This document shows positions 7,613-17,339 of a stretch of DNA of 64,000 nt, one piece after another. Below the pieces are notes generated by a model. The model ran no database searches. It was not told where the DNA came from and saw only the letters and a list, made by a program, of their open reading frames with translations. A program made the position numbers and the translations under genes. The stretch's first letter is position 1; every line of letters begins with the position of its first letter. Source of the DNA: Fodinibacter sp963833495 (lineage in GTDB: Bacteria; Actinomycetota; Actinomycetes; Actinomycetales; Dermatophilaceae); NCBI GenBank assembly GCA_963833495.1, contig CAWHYJ010000017.1:70030-134029 (forward strand). The letters are read 5' to 3'.

Positions 7613-10600
7613 TCACGGGCGCAGCCGGAAGCTTCCGGTGACCGTCTGCCCGGTCTCGGGAACGAGGACCGTCACCGTGTACACGCCTCGCGGGTCGGGC
7701 AGGGTGCCCGTGCGCACGAGGAACTCCCAGTGACCGTCGACGAACGTCGCCGTGCCGGTGAGCACGACCTCGCCGTCGAGCTCGATGCGCACGACCGGGT
7801 CGAGGTCGGTGGGCACGGACCCGTCGGCCGCGGTGAAGGTGACCTTCACCGGGAGCGTCGAGCCTGCCTTGACGACGCGGTCGGGCTGGGCGAGCGGACC
7901 CTCGAGGCCCGCGGTGTCGTAGGACCGCACGGGGGTCAGGCCGACCAGCACCGGGTCGTGGTCGGACACCCGGAACTCGTCGGGCGCGTACAGGCTCTCG
8001 ATCTGCCCCGCCGACTTGAAGTCGGTGTTGTAGTCGAGCACCGACGGCTCGTCGGAATTGATGTGGTAGTCGGCGACACCGGTCACCTGGTCGACCAGGG
8101 TCGGCGACCCCAGGGCCTGGTCGAGGTAGCCCCACTGGCCGTCGAAGGCGTAGGAGTAGGCGTCGTCGCCCTGGAACTTCTCGACGAGGTTGGTGAAGCC
8201 GCCCGCCTCGAGCGTCGCGATCGGCGTCTCCTTCGCGTAGGAGTTGTAGTCGCCGACGAGCAGCACGTCCTCGTCTCCGGTGCCCGTGGGGTCACTGCCC
8301 AGCCAGTCGAGCAGCAGGCGCACCGCATGGGTGCGCACCTCGGCGCAGTTGGCCTGGCCGTCACCGGCATCGGGGGCGTCGCACTCCGAGCCCTTGGACT
8401 TGAGGTGGTTGACGTCGGTGACGAACACGCCACCGGTCACGGCGCTGCGCCAGGCCTGCGCGAGCGAGGGCCGGTTGCGCGGCGCCGAGTCGCCACCGTT
8501 CACGAACGCGACGGTGTTGAGCACCGCCGTCGCCCCGACCGGAGTGACCGCTGCCGGCTTGTAGAGGAACCCGACCTTGATCGCGTCGTCACCGAGCGCG
8601 TCGGTCTGGCCCGTGCGGGCGTCGGCATCGATGAAGGCGTACGTCCCCGCACCGACCGCGGCGTTCACCGAGTCGACGAGGTCGGAGATCGCACTGTCCG
8701 AGCCGTAGCCGTCGTTCTCGATCTCGTTGACGCCGATGACGTCGGCGTCGATCTTCCTGATCGCCGCGACGGTCTTGGCCGTCTGCCGGTCGAGCTCGAC
8801 CTGCGTGTCGGCGCCGCGGCAGTCGGTGGGGGCTCCGGTGACACCGCCCGTGCAGTTGTCGACCCGGTCGGGCAGCCCGTCGAAGGTGTTGAAGTAGTTC
8901 AGCAGGTTCATTCCGGCCACCTGCACGGCGCCACCGACGTCCGGCGCGGACGTCGGCCGCGGGTTCGCGGCGTCGAAGGTGATGCCGGTGCCCTTCTGGT
9001 CCACCGGGCGCAGGCGCCAGGCGTTTCCGCTGGCCGAGTTGCCGGCCCAGGTGTAGGTCATGACACCGGTGGCGCCGGTGGTCGTGTCACCACCGCGCAG
9101 GGTGTTCTCGGCGCTCAGCGGCCGGCCACCGCGACCCCAGATGATCGGGTCGGGGTTCTGGTTGTTGAGGGTGTCGTCGATGATCACCCGGTTGAGGTCG
9201 TTCTGCGCCTGGAGGGCGATCGCCGCAGGCCCGGGAGCCACCACGTTGGTGGGCTGCACCAGCCGGCCGTCGGAGGAGACGGTCACCTGGCCGAAGCGGC
9301 CGAGCTGGAAGTGCTCGGTGACGGACAGCTCCTGGGGGAACGTCACGGACATGCCCTCGTACTTCTCGAAGGCCGTCGGGGTCGCCATCGGCAGCGTCAC
9401 CTCGGTGGGCGCGACCGTGCCGGTGCCGCACTCGGCGACGTTCGCCGCGGCCACCGACACCTGGGTCTGGCCCTGGTTCTCGGCGACGTTGCCGGTGACG
9501 GTGACCAGGTCGCCGAGCTGCGACGAGGTTCTGGTTGCCGCCGTTGAACACGAAGATGCCGTCGGACGTCGCGGGGTCGCCGTCACCCTTGCGGTCCTGC
9601 AGGTAGAAGCCGCGCAGGGCCGGTGATGGGCCCTCGTAGTCGCCGACGACCACACCGCGCACGGTGGTGCGCTGGCCGACGAGGGGGCTGTTCTCACCGG
9701 AACCCTGCACCTGACCGATCGGTGTCGCGGTCGCGACGCAGGAGTCCGCGACGGTGAACGTCGAGGTGAAGTCGGCCGCCGGGTTGTTGGGCGGGTCGTT
9801 GGCGTCGGTGTCGGCCACCAGGGCCGCGTGGACGGTGAGGGCGCAGGTGTCGCCGTCGGCCAGGTTGGTGGCCGGGTCGACGGTGTAGGTGGTGGGTCCA
9901 CCGGTGACGGTCACGGCCACCGGGCCGCCGGGGGTGCACGCCAGGGTGATCGCCCCCGCGGCCAGGTCGACCGGCTCGCTGAAGGTGACCGTCGGGCTCA
10001 CCGCAGCCTGGGCGGTGCCGCCGGACGCGGGGGTCACCGACGTGACGGTCGGGGCCTCGTCGGTGACGGGGTCGGGGCGCAGGTGGTGCTGTGCGAGCCG
10101 AGGTCGTCGAAGGCGTCGCGGGCGAACCCGTCCCACTGCACGGCCGGGTCGAAGGCGTTGGAGGCGTCGGGGTCACCGGCGCAGACCGAGGCCATCCGGC
10201 GCAGGGTGCGGTCGAAGGTGGCCGTTGAGGTGCCGGCCCCCCAGCCGTTGTCGCCCGGGTTGTTGCCGATCTGGCCGATGGCGTCGAGCACCGTGTCGCC
10301 CTTGCGCAGCGTGACGGCGTCGTTGCCGTTGAAGTTGATCGATCCGCTGTTCTGCTGGGCCAGGGCCAGCAGGGCGGGCGTCGCCAAGGAATTCGCGATC
10401 ACCCGGGTGCCACCGCTGGCCACCGACCCGGTGAGGGCGATGGTGTTGGTTGTGGTCGGGTTGCCGTTGGCGAACACCTGGACGCTGTAGCCGCCCGCGG
10501 CAAGGTCGACGCGCCGCGCCGGTGCCGTTGTAGATCTCCAGGGCCTTGTTGTTGCTCGACCCCTCGACGTACTCGGAGAAGAACAGGTCGGTGGGCGCGG

Positions 10601-10697
10601 CCGCGGACGCCGCCACGGGCGCCAGCACGACGGGAACGGCCACGGCGAGGGCGCCGACGGCAACCCTCCCCACGAACCGACGGAACGACAAAGCCAT
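7613..10697 (-). pseudogene. ExeM/NucH-like secreted nuclease, broken by three frame changes
   Basis: Reading on the minus strand from ATG 10697 gives a signal peptide (SFRRFVGRVAVGALAVAVPV, ending ASAAAP) and a lamin-tail domain (TDLFFSEYVEGSSNNKALEI). Near 10515 the frame changes and continues as RVDLAAGGYSVQVFANG. Near 10075 it changes again to VTDEAPTVTSVTPASGG (an Ig-like SbsA domain), and near 9535 again to SQLGDLVTVTGNVAENQGQ. It then runs uninterrupted through an endonuclease/exonuclease/phosphatase domain (IGVNEIENDGYGSDS, VNHLKSKG, LVGDYNSY, SDHDPVLVGL) and a C-terminal Ig-like tail. The order matches intact extracellular nucleases of about 1,000 residues. At 10075 one extra C in a run of four restores the frame, which looks like a homopolymer error. 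True decay is possible too. If intact, it would be a secreted DNase or phosphodiesterase. Confidence 0.8.
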
Positions 10698-10960
10698 GTA
10701 GGTCCCCTCCAGGGTTTCAGCGGGGGGCCAGCCGCGATGTCACGACGCCTCGCCCGCACACGATGCGGCGTGAACGTAACACCGCAGGGGGGCCCTCGCG
10801 ACTTGTAGGAACAGGCTCTTCGGCGAACGGCGGATGAACGGTTCGCCTGCTTCGACAGGGTGGTTTCGGGGTGCCGCGCACCCCCGCCCAGCACACGGCA
10901 TCCGGCTACCGTCGGCGGACTGACCACGTCGACCCGCGTCGACCACGCAAAGGAGCCACC

Positions 10961-11164
10961 ATGGCGTTTCGCACGGGGAGCACGGTCGCCTGGAACACCT
11001 CGCAGGGCGAGACCCACGGCACCGTGCGGGAGAAGCGCACCAGCGACTTCACCTTCGAGGGCCAGCAGTTCCGGCCCACCGACGACGACCCGTACTACAT
11101 CGTCGAGTCGGACAAGACCGGGGCCAGGGCGGCCCACAGGGAGTCGGCCCTGCGCCGGCGCTGA
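10961..11164 (+). CDS. DUF2945 / HVA1-family small protein
   Basis: A 67-residue protein with the compact Tudor-like fold signature of the hypervirulence-associated (DUF2945, PF11160) family: GSTVAWNTSQGETHGTV, then PYYIVESDKTGARAAH near the C-terminus. AAAGGAG precedes ATG 10961 by six bases. It has no signal peptide and is basic. The biochemical role of the family is not known to me, and the neighbours (broken nuclease, aldo/keto reductase) give no hint. The 263 bases upstream hold no other gene. Confidence 0.75.
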   Translation: MAFRTGSTVAWNTSQGETHGTVREKRTSDFTFEGQQFRPTDDDPYYIVESDKTGARAAHRESALRRR

Positions 11165-11258
11165 TCCCGGCTGACGGGAAGGTCTGCGCGGTCGCGGCTG
11201 TTGGCCACCCTCGTCCCCGGACCGCATCCACAGAACCTGACGAACAGGAGTTGACGAC

Positions 11259-12113
11259 ATGCAGCAGCGCAGCATCGCAGACCTGAAGGTGAGCGCGATC
11301 GGGCTCGGCGGGATGCCGATGTCGATCGAGGGGCGCCCCGACAGCGAACGCTCGGTGTCGACCATCCACGCGGCGCTCGACGCCGGCGTCACGCTCATCG
11401 ACACCGCCGACGCCTACCACCTCAACGCCGATGAGGTCGGCCACAACGAGGAGCTCATCGCGGGTGCGCTTCGCTCGTGGGGTGGCGACCCGACCTCGGT
11501 GGTCGTCGCCACGAAGGGCGGGCACCTGCGCCCCGGCGACGGCTCGTGGACCCAGAACGGCGACCCGGCCTACCTCAAGCAGGCGGCCCGCGACTCCGCC
11601 CGGCGGCTGGGCGTCGACGCCATCGGGCTCTACCAGTTCCACCGCCCCGACCCGAAGGTGCCCTACGCCGAGTCGGTCGGCGCGCTGGTCGAGCTGCTCG
11701 ACGAGGGCGTCATCGTGCGGGCCGGCATCTCGAACGCCACGGTGGCACAGATCGACGAGGCCAACGAGGTGCTGGGCGGCCGGCTGGCGTCGGTGCAGAA
11801 CCAGTTCTCGCCCGCCTTCCGGTCCAGCCGGGGCGAGCTCGAGCACTGTGCCGGGCTGGGCATCGCGTTCCTGCCGTGGAGCCCGCTCGGCGGCATCTCG
11901 AAGGCGGGCGAGCTGGGGTCGACGCACGAGGCGTTCGCCCAGGTGGCGCAGGCGCACGGGGTGAGCCCGCAGCAGGTGGCCCTGGCCTGGGAGCTGTCCC
12001 TGGCCGACGTCGTCGTGCCGATCCCGGGCGCCTCGCGGCCGGCCTCGATCGAGGACTCGGTGCAGGCGGCCGAGCTGCAGCTCACCGACGACGAGCTGGC
12101 CCGCCTGAGCTAG
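11259..12113 (+). CDS. Aldo/keto reductase
   Basis: A 284-residue NADPH-dependent oxidoreductase with a (beta/alpha)8 barrel. Motifs seen are GLGGMPMSIEG at the N-terminus, LIDTADAYHLN with the catalytic Asp and Tyr, VATKGG with the catalytic Lys, and LYQFHRPD with the active-site His. Near the C-terminus, the VPIPGASRPASIEDSVQA segment binds the cofactor phosphate. Length is typical for the family. AGGAG lies about ten bases before ATG 11259. It is followed by a strong hairpin at 12127, so it is probably monocistronic. It reduces an aldehyde or ketone; the substrate is not identifiable. Confidence 0.92.
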   Translation: MQQRSIADLKVSAIGLGGMPMSIEGRPDSERSVSTIHAALDAGVTLIDTADAYHLNADEVGHNEELIAGALRSWGGDPTSVVVATKGGHLRPGDGSWTQNGDPAYLKQAARDSARRLGVDAIGLYQFHRPDPKVPYAESVGALVELLDEGVIVRAGISNATVAQIDEANEVLGGRLASVQNQFSPAFRSSRGELEHCAGLGIAFLPWSPLGGISKAGELGSTHEAFAQVAQAHGVSPQQVALAWELSLADVVVPIPGASRPASIEDSVQAAELQLTDDELARLS

Positions 12114-12126
12114 CCCTTTCCGCGGC

Positions 12127-12166
12127 GAGTGCGGAAGTGGTTGCCCTGGCGGCCACTTCCGCACTC
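12127..12166 (+). terminator. Hairpin after the aldo/keto reductase gene
   Basis: Perfect 14-base arms GAGTGCGGAAGTGG and CCACTTCCGCACTC flank a 12-base loop that can pair further (TTG/CGG side). There is no T-run. The placement 13 bases after a stop codon supports a terminator role. Confidence 0.55.
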
Positions 12167-12199
12167 ACGGCGGGATGGACGCCGTGCCAGAGTGGGTGC

Positions 12200-12856
12200 G
12201 TGAGCGGCTTCGACGGCATCCCGACCGATGCGTTCGACTTCTACGACGAGCTGCGCGCCGAGAACACCCGCACGTGGTGGCAGGCCAACACGGCGCGCTA
12301 CGCGACGTCGGTGCGCGAGCCGCTCGAAGCCCTGCTCGACGCCCTCGAGGACGAGTTCGGCCCGGCCCGGCTCTACCGGGCCAACCGCGACGTGCGGTTC
12401 AGCGCCGACAAGTCGCCCTACAAGGACCACCAGGGTGCGCTCGCCACGACGGTGCCGGGGATGGGCTTCTACGTGCAGGTCAACGCCGACGGGCTGATGA
12501 CCGGCGGCGGCTTCTACCCCACCGGGCCCGACCAGCTGCCCCGGCTGCGGGCGGCGATCGACGCACCGCGGTCGGGGCAGCAGCTGCAACACGTGGTCGA
12601 CGAGCTCACGGCCGGCGGCTTCGACCTCGGCGGCGACCGGGTCGCCACCCGGCCGCGCGGCGTACCGGCCGACCACCCGCGCCTGGAGCTCATGCGCTTC
12701 AAGAACCTCATCGCCAAGCGCGAGCACGGGGCACCGGCCTGGGTCTCGACCGCCGATGCCGTCGACCACGTGCGCGCTGACTGGCGGGCGGTGCGCCCGC
12801 TCGTCGACTGGCTCACCGAGCACGTGGGGGAGTCGACCGCTCCCCGCACTCGCTGA
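12200..12856 (+). CDS. DUF2461 family protein
   Basis: A 218-residue soluble protein of the DUF2461 family (PF09365): DAFDFYDELRAENTRTWW at the N-terminus, RLYRANRDVRFSADKSPYK in the middle, and GMGFYVQVNADGLMTGGGFY, which are the conserved blocks as I know them. The GTG start at 12200 gives the usual N-terminus with a short leader before the first helix; a longer frame upstream would run through the preceding gene and hairpin. Length is normal for the family (about 210-230). No enzymatic function is established to my knowledge. The next gene converges 15 bases after the stop. Confidence 0.85.
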   Translation: MSGFDGIPTDAFDFYDELRAENTRTWWQANTARYATSVREPLEALLDALEDEFGPARLYRANRDVRFSADKSPYKDHQGALATTVPGMGFYVQVNADGLMTGGGFYPTGPDQLPRLRAAIDAPRSGQQLQHVVDELTAGGFDLGGDRVATRPRGVPADHPRLELMRFKNLIAKREHGAPAWVSTADAVDHVRADWRAVRPLVDWLTEHVGESTAPRTR

Positions 12857-12871
12857 GCCTGAGGTCGCGCC

Positions 12872-13327
12872 TCAGGTCACCGGCAGGACGAGCCGGGTGC
12901 GCTGGGCGCGCGGGTCGGCGCTGGGCTGCGTGAGGAACTCCTCCCAGGAGTCGCCGCGCGGTGCCAGTCCGCGCCCCGCGGCGTCGCGGCCCAGCTCGCC
13001 CCAGGCGGCAGCCAGGCCGTCGTACGAGCCGGCCACCACGGCCGTGAGCGCCAGGCCACCGGGGCGCTCGACCACGTGCACCCCGCCATCGGGGTCGTGC
13101 ACGTCGCCGGCCACCGGGAACCCGGCGGCGACATCGACGGTGGCACCCGGCATCCCGTGGTACCAGCCGAACGGCGGCCCGGCGACCGCTCCGCCGGCCG
13201 CGGGTACCGCGCCGGCCACCCGCCCGTAGGCCTGCGCGAAGAAGCCGGCCAGCCCGTCGACCGGTACGACGCTGCGCACCACGGCCACGGTCTCGGACGG
13301 CACCTGGATCAGCTCGGTGTCCAGCAT
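12872..13327 (-). CDS. GyrI-like / AraC effector-binding domain protein
   Basis: A 151-residue single-domain protein resembling the GyrI-like small-molecule-binding fold (SHS2 module): a first strand with ELIQVPSETVAVVRSVVPV, a helix LAGFFAQAYGRV, GPPFGWYHG, then VHVVERPGGLALTAVVAGSY near the middle and a C-terminal EEFLTQPSADPRAQRTRLVLPV. ATG 13327 is preferred over ATG 13336 because GAGGAG sits ten bases before 13327 but directly abuts 13336. Stand-alone members bind or hydrolyse small toxic or drug-like molecules in some bacteria; the ligand here is unknown. It is divergent from the helicase gene. Confidence 0.75.
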   Translation of the reverse strand: MLDTELIQVPSETVAVVRSVVPVDGLAGFFAQAYGRVAGAVPAAGGAVAGPPFGWYHGMPGATVDVAAGFPVAGDVHDPDGGVHVVERPGGLALTAVVAGSYDGLAAAWGELGRDAAGRGLAPRGDSWEEFLTQPSADPRAQRTRLVLPVT

Positions 13328-13448
13328 CGTCCTCATCTCCTCACGGCCAGCCTCCCAGCCGGGGCACAGCGCCACCAGTGCTGCCGACTGTCTGCCCCGC
13401 CACGTCCGCGGACCCGGGTGCGCCCGCGGTGGGGGAGAATCGTGCCCG

Positions 13449-16214
13449 ATGACCCTCACCGACCGCCTGTCCGGCGCCTCGACCGCCGGCGCGGACGCGG
13501 CCTTCGACGTCTTCCTCGACTGGGCCGGTGAGCGCGGCTTCTCGCTGTACCCCGCGCAGGAGGAGGCGGTGCTGGCACTGGCCGGGGGTGCCCACGTCGT
13601 GCTCGCCACACCGACCGGCTCGGGCAAGTCGCTGGTGGCGGTGGCCGCCCACGCGCTGGCCCTGGCGGAGGACCGGCGCAGCTGGTACACCGCGCCGATC
13701 AAGGCCCTGGTCAGCGAGAAGTTCTTCGCCCTGGTCGAGATCTTCGGCGCCGACAAGGTCGGCATGCTCACCGGCGACGCGGCCGTGAACCCGGGTGCCC
13801 CCATCATCTGTGCGACCGCCGAGGTGCTGGCCAACCACGCGCTGCGCGACCGCGAGCTGGCCGACATCGGGCTGGTCGTCATGGACGAGTTCCACTTCTA
13901 CACCGAGCCCGACCGCGGCTGGGCGTGGCAGGTGCCGCTGCTGCTCATGCCCGACACGCAGTTCCTGCTGATGTCGGCGACACTCGGCGAGACGGCCTTC
14001 TTCGAGGAGGACCTCACCCGCCGCACCGGTCGCGAGACCGTCGCCATCGCCGGAGCGGAAAGGCCTGTGCCACTTGAGTTCTCGTGGGTTCTCACCGCCG
14101 TCCACGAGACCATCGAGCTGTTGCTGCGCGACGACCAGGGGCCGGTCTACGTCGTGTCGTTCACCCAGGCGTCGGCGGTGGAGCAGGCCCAGGCCCTGAC
14201 CAGCGTCGAGCTCGTCTCGAGCGCCCGCAAGGCGGCCATCAAGGATGCCGTGGGCGGCTTCCGCTTCGGCAAGGGGTTCGGGGTCACCCTGCGACGGCTG
14301 GTGCTGCACGGGGTGGGGGTGCACCACGCGGGGATGCTGCCGAAGTACCGCCGGCTCGTCGAGACCCTGGCGCAGGCCGGGCTGCTCGCCGTCATCTGCG
14401 GCACCGACACCCTCGGCGTCGGCATCAACGTGCCGATCCGCACGGTGCTGCTCACCTCGCTCACCAAGTACGACGGGCGCAAGCAGCGGGTGCTGCGGGC
14501 CCGCGAGTTCCACCAGATCGCCGGGCGCGCCGGGCGGGCCGGCTTCGACACGATCGGCTACGTCGTGGTGCAGGCGCCCGAGCACCTCGTGCTCAACGCC
14601 AAGGCCCTGGCCAAGGCCGGCGACGACGCCAAGAAGCGGCGCAAGGTGGTGCACAAGAAGCCGCAGGACGGCACGCTGAGCTACACCGAGGCCGCCTACG
14701 ACCGCCTGGTGGCCGCTGCCCCCGAGCCGCTCACGTCGAAGATGCGGGTCAACCACGCGATGGTGCTCAACGTGCTCGACCAGTGGGAGGGCCAGCAGGC
14801 CGCCCTGCACACCCTGCTGCTCGACAACCACGAGACGCCCGAGCGCCGCGAGGCCCTCGTCGAGCGGGCCGTGCAGGTGCTGGCGTCGTTGCTGCGCGCC
14901 AAGGTGGTCGAGCCCGACGACGGCTCCGACCTCGACCACTGGCTCCCGGCCGACCTCCCGGATGCCGGTGAGGCACCGGTGGTCGTCGAGGACACCGGCG
15001 TCCCCGGCCCGGTGGCCGACGAGGACCTCGGGCCGATCGGCGAGCTGCTCGCCGCCGCGGGTCGGGCTCCCGCACCGTCCCTGGCGGTGGCCGGCGACCC
15101 GCCGCAGGAGGCCTCCGACGAGCGGCTAGCAGACACAGTGCGCGAGGTCAGCGCGCTCGAGCACTTCGTGCGCGGCGACGAGCGGCGCGTCGCCGAGGGG
15201 CCGTTCCAGGTGGCGCTCGACCTCGGCGACGGCTTCGCCCTCAACCAGCCGCTGTCGGCCTTCGCCCTGGCCGTGCTCGAGATGCTCGACCCCGAGGCGC
15301 CCGGCTACGCCCTCGATGTCGTGAGCGTCATCGAGGCCACCCTCGACGACCCACGCCCGGTGCTGATGGCGCAGCGGTTCGAGGCCCGCGGCGAGGCAGT
15401 CGGAGCGATGAAGGCGGACGGGCTGGAGTACGAGGAGCGGATGGACGCCCTCGACGACGTCACCTGGCCGCGCCCCCTGGCCGAGGAGCTCGAGGCGGCC
15501 CTGCGCACCTACCGGCAGCGGCACCCCTGGGTCGACCCGCGCGGGCTGTCGCCGAAGTCGGTGGTGCGCGAGATGTTCGAGCGGGCGATGGGCTTCGGCG
15601 AGTTCGTCGCCCACCACAAGCTGTTCCGGGCCGAAGGCGTCGTGCTGCGCTACCTCACGGACGCCTACCGGGCGCTGCGCTCGACCGTGCCCGCCTCCGC
15701 CCGCACCGAGGAGCTCGACGACCTCGTCGAGTGGCTCGGTGAGGTGGTGCGGCACACCGACTCCAGCCTGCTCGACGAGTGGGAGTCGCTGGCCAACCCC
15801 ACCGACGAGCCGCTCACCGAGGTACGCAGCCCGAGCGAGGGGCGTGCCCTGTCGGCCAACCCCCGAGCGCTGCGGGTCATGGTGCGGCAGAGCATGTTCC
15901 GGCGGGTCGAGCTGGTGTCACTTCGCCGGTTCTCCGCTCTGGCGGCGCTCGACGGTGGCCTCACCCAGGACGAGTGGGAGGCGGCGGCCGCCGGCTACCG
16001 CGCCGAGTACGACGACCTCGGCACCGGCCCACAGGCTCGCGGGCCGGCCCTCTTCCGCATCGACGAGGACGATGCCGACCACTGGGTCGTCACCCAGATC
16101 CTCGACGACCCCGACGGTGACCACGACTGGCGGATCACGGCTGAACTCGACCTCGCGGCCACCGACGAGGCGGGCGAGCTCGTGCTCGTCACCACCGGCT
16201 TCGGCCCGACCTAG
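13449..16214 (+). CDS. DEAD/DEAH-box helicase with DUF3516 (Ski2/Mtr4-like)
   Basis: A 921-residue superfamily 2 helicase. Walker A is TPTGSGKS (residues 54-61), motif II reads DEFH in MDEFHFY, and motif III is SATLGE. The second RecA-like domain carries GVGVHHAGMLPKYRR and the QIAGRAGRAG motif VI. The long C-terminal half matches DUF3516, a domain almost confined to actinobacteria. The overall plan resembles RNA-processing Ski2/Mtr4 helicases. ATG 13449 gives the standard N-terminus; an upstream in-frame ATG would add an unlikely Cys/Pro-rich leader. The protein presumably unwinds RNA or DNA in the cytosol. The stop overlaps the next minus-strand gene by four bases. Confidence 0.9.
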   Translation: MTLTDRLSGASTAGADAAFDVFLDWAGERGFSLYPAQEEAVLALAGGAHVVLATPTGSGKSLVAVAAHALALAEDRRSWYTAPIKALVSEKFFALVEIFGADKVGMLTGDAAVNPGAPIICATAEVLANHALRDRELADIGLVVMDEFHFYTEPDRGWAWQVPLLLMPDTQFLLMSATLGETAFFEEDLTRRTGRETVAIAGAERPVPLEFSWVLTAVHETIELLLRDDQGPVYVVSFTQASAVEQAQALTSVELVSSARKAAIKDAVGGFRFGKGFGVTLRRLVLHGVGVHHAGMLPKYRRLVETLAQAGLLAVICGTDTLGVGINVPIRTVLLTSLTKYDGRKQRVLRAREFHQIAGRAGRAGFDTIGYVVVQAPEHLVLNAKALAKAGDDAKKRRKVVHKKPQDGTLSYTEAAYDRLVAAAPEPLTSKMRVNHAMVLNVLDQWEGQQAALHTLLLDNHETPERREALVERAVQVLASLLRAKVVEPDDGSDLDHWLPADLPDAGEAPVVVEDTGVPGPVADEDLGPIGELLAAAGRAPAPSLAVAGDPPQEASDERLADTVREVSALEHFVRGDERRVAEGPFQVALDLGDGFALNQPLSAFALAVLEMLDPEAPGYALDVVSVIEATLDDPRPVLMAQRFEARGEAVGAMKADGLEYEERMDALDDVTWPRPLAEELEAALRTYRQRHPWVDPRGLSPKSVVREMFERAMGFGEFVAHHKLFRAEGVVLRYLTDAYRALRSTVPASARTEELDDLVEWLGEVVRHTDSSLLDEWESLANPTDEPLTEVRSPSEGRALSANPRALRVMVRQSMFRRVELVSLRRFSALAALDGGLTQDEWEAAAAGYRAEYDDLGTGPQARGPALFRIDEDDADHWVVTQILDDPDGDHDWRITAELDLAATDEAGELVLVTTGFGPT

Positions 16215-16648
16215 TCCTCGGCGAGTCGCTCGGCGAGCCGATCCAGCCCACCGCGCACCAGTGCGCCGTAGCCGTCGTCGCCCAGGGTGTCGACCGCGGC
16301 CAGCCCCGCCTCGAGCTGCACCCGCGCCTCCACGACCCGGCCCTGGCGCCGGTAACCGTCGCCGAGGTTGAGGTGCAGGCTCGGTGCCATCGCACCAGCC
16401 GACGGGATGCCGATCGCCGCGAGCGCGTCGTCGGCGAGCAGCGCATGCTCACGCAGGGCCACCTCGTCCCAGGCCACCTCGTCGGCGAGCTCCGGCTCGC
16501 CGTCCGCGAGGTAGTGCGCCAGCACGCACCGCTGCCCGTGCTCGTCACCCGACGTCGCCGACCACTGCTCCAGCAGCGCCTCGCGCCCACCCGGCATCCC
16601 CTGCTGTGCCTGCCCCACCGCCGCCACCACCTCGTCCCACCCGCTCAT
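16211..16648 (-). CDS. Small TPR-like protein, function unknown
   Basis: A 145-residue acidic, helical protein. The C-terminal part (APSLHLNLGDGYRRQGRVV, then EARVQLEAGLAAV) looks like one or two tetratricopeptide units; the N-terminal part is a helical hairpin with EVVAAVGQAQQGMPGG. ATG 16648 is the first start that gives a compact protein; a longer frame exists but overlaps the divergent acetyltransferase promoter. Its final four bases overlap the end of the helicase gene, tail to tail. It is likely a protein-interaction module; nothing more can be said. Confidence 0.65.
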   Translation of the reverse strand: MSGWDEVVAAVGQAQQGMPGGREALLEQWSATSGDEHGQRCVLAHYLADGEPELADEVAWDEVALREHALLADDALAAIGIPSAGAMAPSLHLNLGDGYRRQGRVVEARVQLEAGLAAVDTLGDDGYGALVRGGLDRLAERLAED

Positions 16649-16712
16649 GGCGAGCAACCTACGGCCGACGTCCGACAGCCTCGCCCCCCACGGCGCCGCT
16701 AGCGTGGCGCCC

Positions 16713-17321
16713 ATGACGACGATGCGGGAGGGCACGGTGCACGACCTGCCCGGCGCCTACCGGGTCTGCCTGCTCACCGCCGCGGCCGGTGGCGACGCGA
16801 GCGCCCAGCACGACGACCCCGACCTGCTCGGCCACGTGTGGGCCGGTCCCTACCTCGTTGCCCCCGACGCCGTGAGCCGGGTCGTGCACGACGAGCACGG
16901 CGTGGCGGGCTACTGCGTCGCCGTCCCCGACACGGCATCCTTCGAGCAGTGGATCGAGCGGGTCTGGCTGCCGCCGCTGCAGGCGCGCTACCCGCGAGGT
17001 AGCGGCACGACACCCGACGACGCCGCGCTCGTCGAGCGACTGCACCATCCCACCCGCACGGATGCCGGCCTGCTCGCCACGCACCCGGCGCACCTGCACG
17101 TCGACCTGCTGCCGCGGCTGCAGGGCCATGGCTGGGGACGCCGCGTCATGCAGGCCGTGCTCGACGACCTGGCCAAGGCCGGCGCCGTGGGCGTGCACCT
17201 GGGGGTCGACGAGGCCAACACCGGCGCGCACGCGTTCTACGAGCGGCTCGGTTTCACCGTGCTCGACAGCCCATCCGGCCCCCGCGTTTACGGGATGCCG
17301 CTCGCACCGCCCACGACCTGA
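16713..17321 (+). CDS. GNAT family N-acetyltransferase
   Basis: A 202-residue acetyl-CoA-dependent acetyltransferase. The pattern is HLHVDLLPRLQGHGWGRRVM, in which the Q-G-H-G-W-G run is the acetyl-CoA pyrophosphate-binding loop, followed by VGVHLGVDEANTGAHAFYER and GFTVLD, the usual last strands and helix. The N-terminal half (about 120 residues) is longer than in minimal GNATs and contains a hydrophobic loop with DLPGAYRVCLLTAAAGG. ATG 16713 is divergent from the TPR-like gene with a 64-base gap. The acceptor is unknown. It converges on bfr with an 18-base gap. Confidence 0.85.
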   Translation: MTTMREGTVHDLPGAYRVCLLTAAAGGDASAQHDDPDLLGHVWAGPYLVAPDAVSRVVHDEHGVAGYCVAVPDTASFEQWIERVWLPPLQARYPRGSGTTPDDAALVERLHHPTRTDAGLLATHPAHLHVDLLPRLQGHGWGRRVMQAVLDDLAKAGAVGVHLGVDEANTGAHAFYERLGFTVLDSPSGPRVYGMPLAPPTT

Positions 17322-17339
17322 GGTCACCGACCACAGGCG

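Noticed and set aside
7613..10697. Programmed frameshifting in the nuclease gene
   Set aside because: Three separate shifts, without a visible slippery heptamer plus downstream structure at each, are better explained by sequence error or decay.
10698..10960. Possible regulatory RNA in the gap before the DUF2945 gene
   Set aside because: I found only weak short dyads and no riboswitch-like or sRNA-like structure with a terminator.
13377..14939. Minus-strand frame opposite the DUF3516 helicase
   Set aside because: It overlaps helicase motifs on the other strand and has no domain signature.
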